DNA from: Lotus japonicus | Taxonomy: Eukaryota; Streptophyta; Magnoliopsida; Fabales; Fabaceae | Assembly: GCF_012489685.1 (NCBI RefSeq) | Contig: NC_080041.1 | Span: forward strand, 135,299,785 to 135,363,784 | Length of the DNA: 64,000 bases | Reading direction: 5' to 3' | In this document: positions 59,345-64,000 of the stretch, piece after piece | Position numbering within the stretch: position 1 is the first letter of the stretch | Layout: the number at the start of each line of letters is the position of its first letter | Position numbers and translations under genes: made by a program | Notes under the pieces: generated by a model | Database searches by the model: none | Told to the model about the DNA's origin: nothing | The model's input: only the letters and a program-made list of their open reading frames with translations

Positions 59345-62103
59345 ATGGCTGCAGAGAAAAGTGGATTGATTCCTCGTGTGAAACTAGGAACCCAGGGCTT
59401 TGAGGTATTATAATTCTTCATATTTTCTCATAACATACTACTAGCAATAAGCCAATAACATGTCAATGAAATGTTCTAGAATTGCTTTTTATTAGAAATT
59501 TCAAGTCTTAGCTTCTATGTCAACATGGGATTGTGAAACCAAAGATGCACTTATTGAAAGACTAAATTTTCATTCACCCTCATTTTTCTCAAAACCCTAC
59601 CAGGGTGTGTGAAAAATTGAGTTGATACAAAGGGGCAGGGCATAAGAAAAAGTAGGTGTGAAAAAATCAAACTGAGATTCTTGTTTCACACCTTTTTGTT
59701 TTTAGGTTTCAAAACTGGGATTTGGGTGTATGGGACTCAGTGGAGCCTACAATGACCCTGTTTCTGAAGAGGATGGTTTATCTATTATTAAGTATGCATT
59801 CAGCAAAGGGGTCACTTTCTTTGATACTGCTGATGTTTATGGAGCTGCTGGTGCAAATGAACTTTTGGTTGGAAAGGTATAACAAACTACAAAGGATTTC
59901 ATTTTCCTTTCTATTGTACTACTTATGTTCTACATAATTGAAATTCAACTTTCTGTTCCAAAAGTTGCCCCATTCTTTTGCAATGATTCTTTGGAACCAC
60001 TAACTGAGTTTGTTATTATATCCCATGATTCTGCTGACTCTAGGCTTTAAAGCAACTACCTAGAGAAAAGGTCGAGTTAGCGACCAAATTTGGTATCTCG
60101 AGATCACAATCAAGAGATTTTTCTGGTATGATTGTCAAGGGCTCGCCTGATTATGTGCGCTCATGCATTGAAGCTAGCTTGAAACGTCTCGATGTTGAAT
60201 ACATTGATCTCTATTATCAGCACAGGGTAGACACATCTGTACCAATAGAGGACACAGTGAGTTTCTCTCTTGTGTAATCTGAAAATGAGATTTTTAACAA
60301 AGTACACATTATATACCTGTTAATTTTTAATTTTTTTTTTCTGTTATAGGTAGGTGAACTTAAGAAATTGGTGGAAGAGGGAAAAATCAAGTATATTGGA
60401 TTATCTGAAGCCAGCCCTGATACAATAAGGAGAGCACATGCAGTTCATCCCATCACGGCTGTACAAATAGAGTGGTCCCTCTGGACTCGCGACATTGAGG
60501 AGGAGCTAGTTCCTCTCTGCAGGTTAGTTTGAGTTCTTCTCCAAGTTCATAGGATAGGAATGCAGCTTCCATTCCTGACTGTTTCTTCAGTAAAAAGTGT
60601 TTTGAAGAATGAGCTACTTGAAAAGATAGATATAAAAAGAATCAATTGCTGTTGTATACATGGTTGTATTAATATGACTTAGCATTTTTTATGCTTTATT
60701 GATGCAGAGAGCTTGGTATTGGAATTGTACCATATAGCCCTCTTGGTCGTGGCTTTTTTGGCGGCAAAGGAGTTGTGGAAAGTATGCCTGCAATTAGCTC
60801 CCTGGTAAAGTATTTTAGCACTTAATCGTTAGTTTTTGCTGCATGCCCTGAAATTTTTAGGATAAGATGGGGAAAATTATCTAATAGCAATGATAAATTC
60901 TGAATCTTTAACTATTTGATATTTTGAACGGTTGGTGTCTTATTTTTACAATGTGTATATGTCCATTCAATTGCAAATACTTGTGCATGTCCTTACTTTT
61001 TTGTCATGTATCAATGATGGTTAAAAAAGTATAAAAATTAGACTAAATTTCTTTCCTGGAAAAAATGTGCTGTTTAATTTCCTGATGGTTAACTCATTTA
61101 TCAGAAGACTTCACATCCCCGCTTCCAAGCTGAGAACTTGGAAAAGAACAAGAGTATATATGACCGAGTAGACAATCTTGCTAAGAAGCATCAGGCCACT
61201 CCGGCTCAGTTGGCATTAGCATGGGTACTCCATCAAGGCGAGGATGTTGTGCCTATTCCTGGTAAGTGACAAAATATGTATTTATTTCACATAGTACATC
61301 ACAAAATATCTCTGATAAGTGATACCCGCTAGCTATTATGTGATGTGTATCAGAACAAATTATGAGGCATGGTATATTTCTCGCATTGAACTTGTGCACT
61401 GCTCAAATAATTGAAACCAACGTGAATGCGAGTTAACTCTGATAGATCAAAGATCTTTCTTTCACATTTATTACTTGGGAAAGTGTCCTTGCTGTTTTGG
61501 ATTTTATGTTAACGGCGTTGATGGGGAATACAAACACACTGTAAGTGCGCTAAGCCGCTAACGATGTGTCTCCACTTAATAGACTTTAATCACAATCTAT
61601 AAGAAGAGTTTCGTTCACTTTTTGTTTGGTGCCATTGGATGTCCAAACATAGCTTGAAGTGTTTTTTTCTTTTTCCAAAAGTATGGGGGTATTTTCTTTT
61701 GTTATCTATCCAATATTCCAAAATTCTTGAAACTCAAGACTTCTAACTTCTCCCTTGTCACTAATAACTATTAAGTAGTCTATATAGTATCCTGGGATTT
61801 CTTTTCACCTTTCTACTTGTCTTTCTGCTACTCAACCAAGAAGCATATATGTCTTTTCTGTTTATCCATGTTTTGTTGTGTAAGTGTACAGTTGTTTATA
61901 CCTTGACAGGAACAACGAAGATTAAGAATCTAGATCAAAATATCGGTGCCTTAGCAGTGAAACTATCGGAAGAGGACCTGAGAGAGATTTCTGAGTCGGT
62001 TCCCGCTGATGATGTAGCGGGCGGGAGATACTACAATGGACTCGATCATTTTTCTTGGAAGCTTGCTAACACGCCTGCAAAAGATTCGAAGATCTCAACC
62101 TGA
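59345..62103 (+). CDS. Aldo-keto reductase (AKR13/perakine reductase-like, 354 residues)
   Basis: An NADPH-dependent oxidoreductase of the group often annotated auxin-induced protein PCNT115 or probable aldo-keto reductase; the natural substrate is unknown. Seven exons join in frame: 59345-59404, 59706-59876, 60044-60256, 60350-60522, 60708-60804, 61105-61261 and 61910-62103. The start is [20 protein letters not shown]. The catalytic tetrad is visible: Asp60 and Tyr65 in FFDTADVYG, Lys92 in ELATKFG, His137 in LYYQHRVD. The C-terminal cofactor motif is [20 protein letters not shown]. The end is [12 protein letters not shown]. All splice sites are GT-AG and nothing is broken. It lies between the whole and the broken calmodulin-like gene copies. 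Confidence 0.94.
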
Positions 62104-62600
62104 AGTACTCTGAATCCTTTTCAGTTAGAAATTGCTCTTAGTCATGATTTAAGGGCAGCAAGGTTGATAGAAGCAAATATCTGGAATCTATCTGAAACTA
62201 AACATCACAGTTTCACCAAAGTCTGTGTTGTTAATTATGCTTTTCCCCATCGCTCACGGGGAGATTGAAGAATTGAAGAAGAAAATGTTGCATTAATATT
62301 ACTATTCACATAATGTTCCTCTGTATGCATGCTTATGTATTTGTGTATTTTCTACTAATAAATTTGCAGCTAGACATTTCCCATTTTTAATGTGCTAATA
62401 TCATGAACAAAAAAATTAACTGCCGGAAGGCTTACTCTAGAGTTATGAAACATTCTTATTGGTCAAAGCAAACACTATGCATGCATACAATTCCAAGAGC
62501 AAAGAAAATGACACCCCTTTCTGCATCTCTAAAGTGCTTAAATGTTGAGCTGCTAGTTGCTTAGTTAATACCTTCTAATCTTTTTTAAATAAAAAGAAGC

Positions 62601-63178
62601 ATGAGGGAAGAGGAAATTGGTGAGTTTCTTGAAGCCTTCTGTCTTTTTGACAGAGATGGCGATGGTAAGTACTGCTTACCCTTAATTATATATAATCTCA
62701 ATAGATCCTCATATAATGTTAATTTGTTCAATTCATTTGATGCTTTGCATCCTTTGTTCCTTAATTAATTTTACGCTTTTTTGTTCTGCCTTACTATAGA
62801 ATTCGGTGACATTTATATTATTGTTGGAAAAAAGGGTTCATAACCATGGAAGAATTAGGCACTGCAATCAGAGCACTAGATTTTAATCCGAGGGTGGAAG
62901 AGTTGCAAATTATGATGAACGAAGTGGATACAGATGGGAACGGAACCATAGAATTTGAGGAATTCTTGAATCTCATGGCCAGAAAAATGAAGGAAAGTGA
63001 AGCAGAACAGGAACTAATGGAATTTGTGTATCCACAAACAGTTCTTTACCCTCGAGGTCCATTTGAGTTAAGGGTCTATAATGTAAAGGAGAGAAGATCT
63101 ATTAAACATTTTCCTTCCAGTCCTTTCAAACATGAGTCACCTACGTTATGGATTCTACCACCATTCCATTGGGACTGA
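62601..63178 (+). pseudogene. Truncated second copy of the calmodulin-like gene
   Basis: Exon 1 (62601-62664) encodes [20 protein letters not shown]. Exon 2 starts at 62835, with Phe in place of the EF-hand 1 Cys, and keeps EF-hand 2 ([12 protein letters not shown]). Homology to 57796-58203 stops at 63022, right after QELME. The frame then continues into unrelated sequence ([20 protein letters not shown]) to a stop at 63176-63178. EF-hands 3 and 4 and the third exon are gone. A two-EF-hand chimera could be translated, but decay is the simpler reading. Confidence 0.8.
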
Positions 63179-63297
63179 TCAATGTAAGTTAGAGTATTCT
63201 GTTTTTTTATTTATTAATTTTTCACGTTTCATCATATTCATCTTAATATTGTCAATGCCATTGATTGTACCCCTTTATGCTTGCTAAATGAATATTA

Positions 63298-63330
63298 CTA
63301 GTGTTTTTTTACCCGCGCGTTACACGGAGA
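63298..63330 (-). mobile_element. Helitron 3' terminus
   Basis: Read on the minus strand: CTCCGTGTAACGCGCGGGTA, a run of A's, CACTAG and a host T. It has the same hairpin type as at 24114. The body must run right, to and beyond the end of the window. Confidence 0.7.
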
Positions 63331-64000
63331 ATATGTTTATGGTATTTGATACATCAATTCATACCTTAATTATTAAAAATATATTAAGCAACGGATGAAA
63401 TAGAAGAATCAGAAATCCTAAGCAAAATGGACATAAAGACTTCTCTTCTAAGCCTGATCAAGATCAACAGGAACTCGTTTCAGATTCTTCGTGAATATGA
63501 AGACAATAGCACAAATCATAGATATAAGAAATTGTCAACATATTAAACAATAAATGAAATAGAAGAGTCTGAAATGCTAAGCAAAGTAGTCAAAAAGTCT
63601 TAAATTGAAACCCTCGTTGCATAGATTGAAATTCGTGCAATTAATTAACTAATAAAAAGATTGGTTAACAAAATCTCAAATATTGCAAAACATATAAGGG
63701 GATGATTTAATAACTAAAGAGACTTTATAACAGAACTTGGGTGCAAGAAGATATATGTAGCCTATCGTCCCACTTTATATAAAACTATTATTTGATACAA
63801 ATAGAAAAATAACTCAAGAATAAAAATAATGAAACTAAGTCCCTTTTCAAGTGAAGAACTTAATATATATTACAAAATATTCCTCTTCTACTAATGGGCA
63901 ATTCCCTTCTCGAAGCAAAAACTTCCTAAACTCTATATTAAGGCCTCATCTACATGCAACAATGGCAAACAGATGAATTATTATTCTGGACTAAACTGGC
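63331..64000. other. AT-rich DNA, probably Helitron interior
   Basis: No gene seen. A partly repeated phrase occurs (AATAGAAGAATCAGAAATCC near 63399 and AATAGAAGAGTCTGAAATGC near 63557). Confidence 0.4.

Noticed and set aside
1..64000. CRISPR arrays, operons or bacterial systems
   Set aside because: Introns, plant genes and plant transposons show nuclear plant DNA; the regular repeats found are LTR, minisatellite or tandem repeats.

Overview
This is a stretch of nuclear genome from a flowering plant. It has AT-rich intergenic DNA, genes with short GT-AG introns, and dense nested transposons. The host genes are ordinary eudicot genes. The repeat families, especially a SIRE/Maximus-like copia LTR and several Mutator-like repeats beginning GGCTTAA, look most like a legume. 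The species cannot be fixed from the sequence alone.

Host genes, left to right: GDP-mannose 3,5-epimerase (9231-12299, +); an EF-hand family protein in four exons (20398-23800, -); an AMT2-type ammonium transporter in three exons (26781-28796, -); a calmodulin-like protein with four EF-hands (57796-58501, +); an aldo-keto reductase in seven exons (59345-62103, +); and a broken second copy of the calmodulin-like gene (62601-63178, +). These genes have no common pathway and read as independent transcription units. Broken gene pieces include one exon of mitochondrial pyruvate dehydrogenase E1 beta (51786-51872) and two oligopeptide-transporter pseudogenes placed head to head in a long inverted repeat (about 53199-57132).

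The rest is mobile DNA. 1-2296 is the 3' part of a Ty3/gypsy (Tat-like) element with one nonsense codon. 3343-3850, 51199-51376 and probably 5749-6073 are 5'-truncated LINE insertions with poly(A) tails and target-site duplications (TSDs). 6162-6269 is a SINE with an 11-bp TSD. 5248-5684 and 56087-57111 are hAT-type elements. 6375-6593 is a Mutator-type MITE inserted in a 37-bp tandem repeat. 18294-18699 is a PIF/Harbinger-type MITE. 24173-25650 is a Pack-MULE carrying exon pieces of a TOM1-like (VHS/GAT) gene. Helitron-like 3' termini lie at 24114 and 63298, and weaker termini at about 13650 and 18834.

The most striking region is a three-level nest from 30730 to 50905. A truncated LINE (16-bp TSD) was hit by a 2.1-kb Mutator-like element (9-bp TSD, ~356-bp terminal inverted repeats) that carries an RRM plus DUF4283-like open reading frame. 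That element was then hit twice. In its left terminal repeat sits a gag-only copia derivative arranged as LTR-gag-LTR-gag-LTR (30902-40019, TSD GTTTG). In the middle of its reading frame sits a large-LTR, coding-poor element (41007-49728, TSD TGGAT). All four insertion boundaries can be read to the base.
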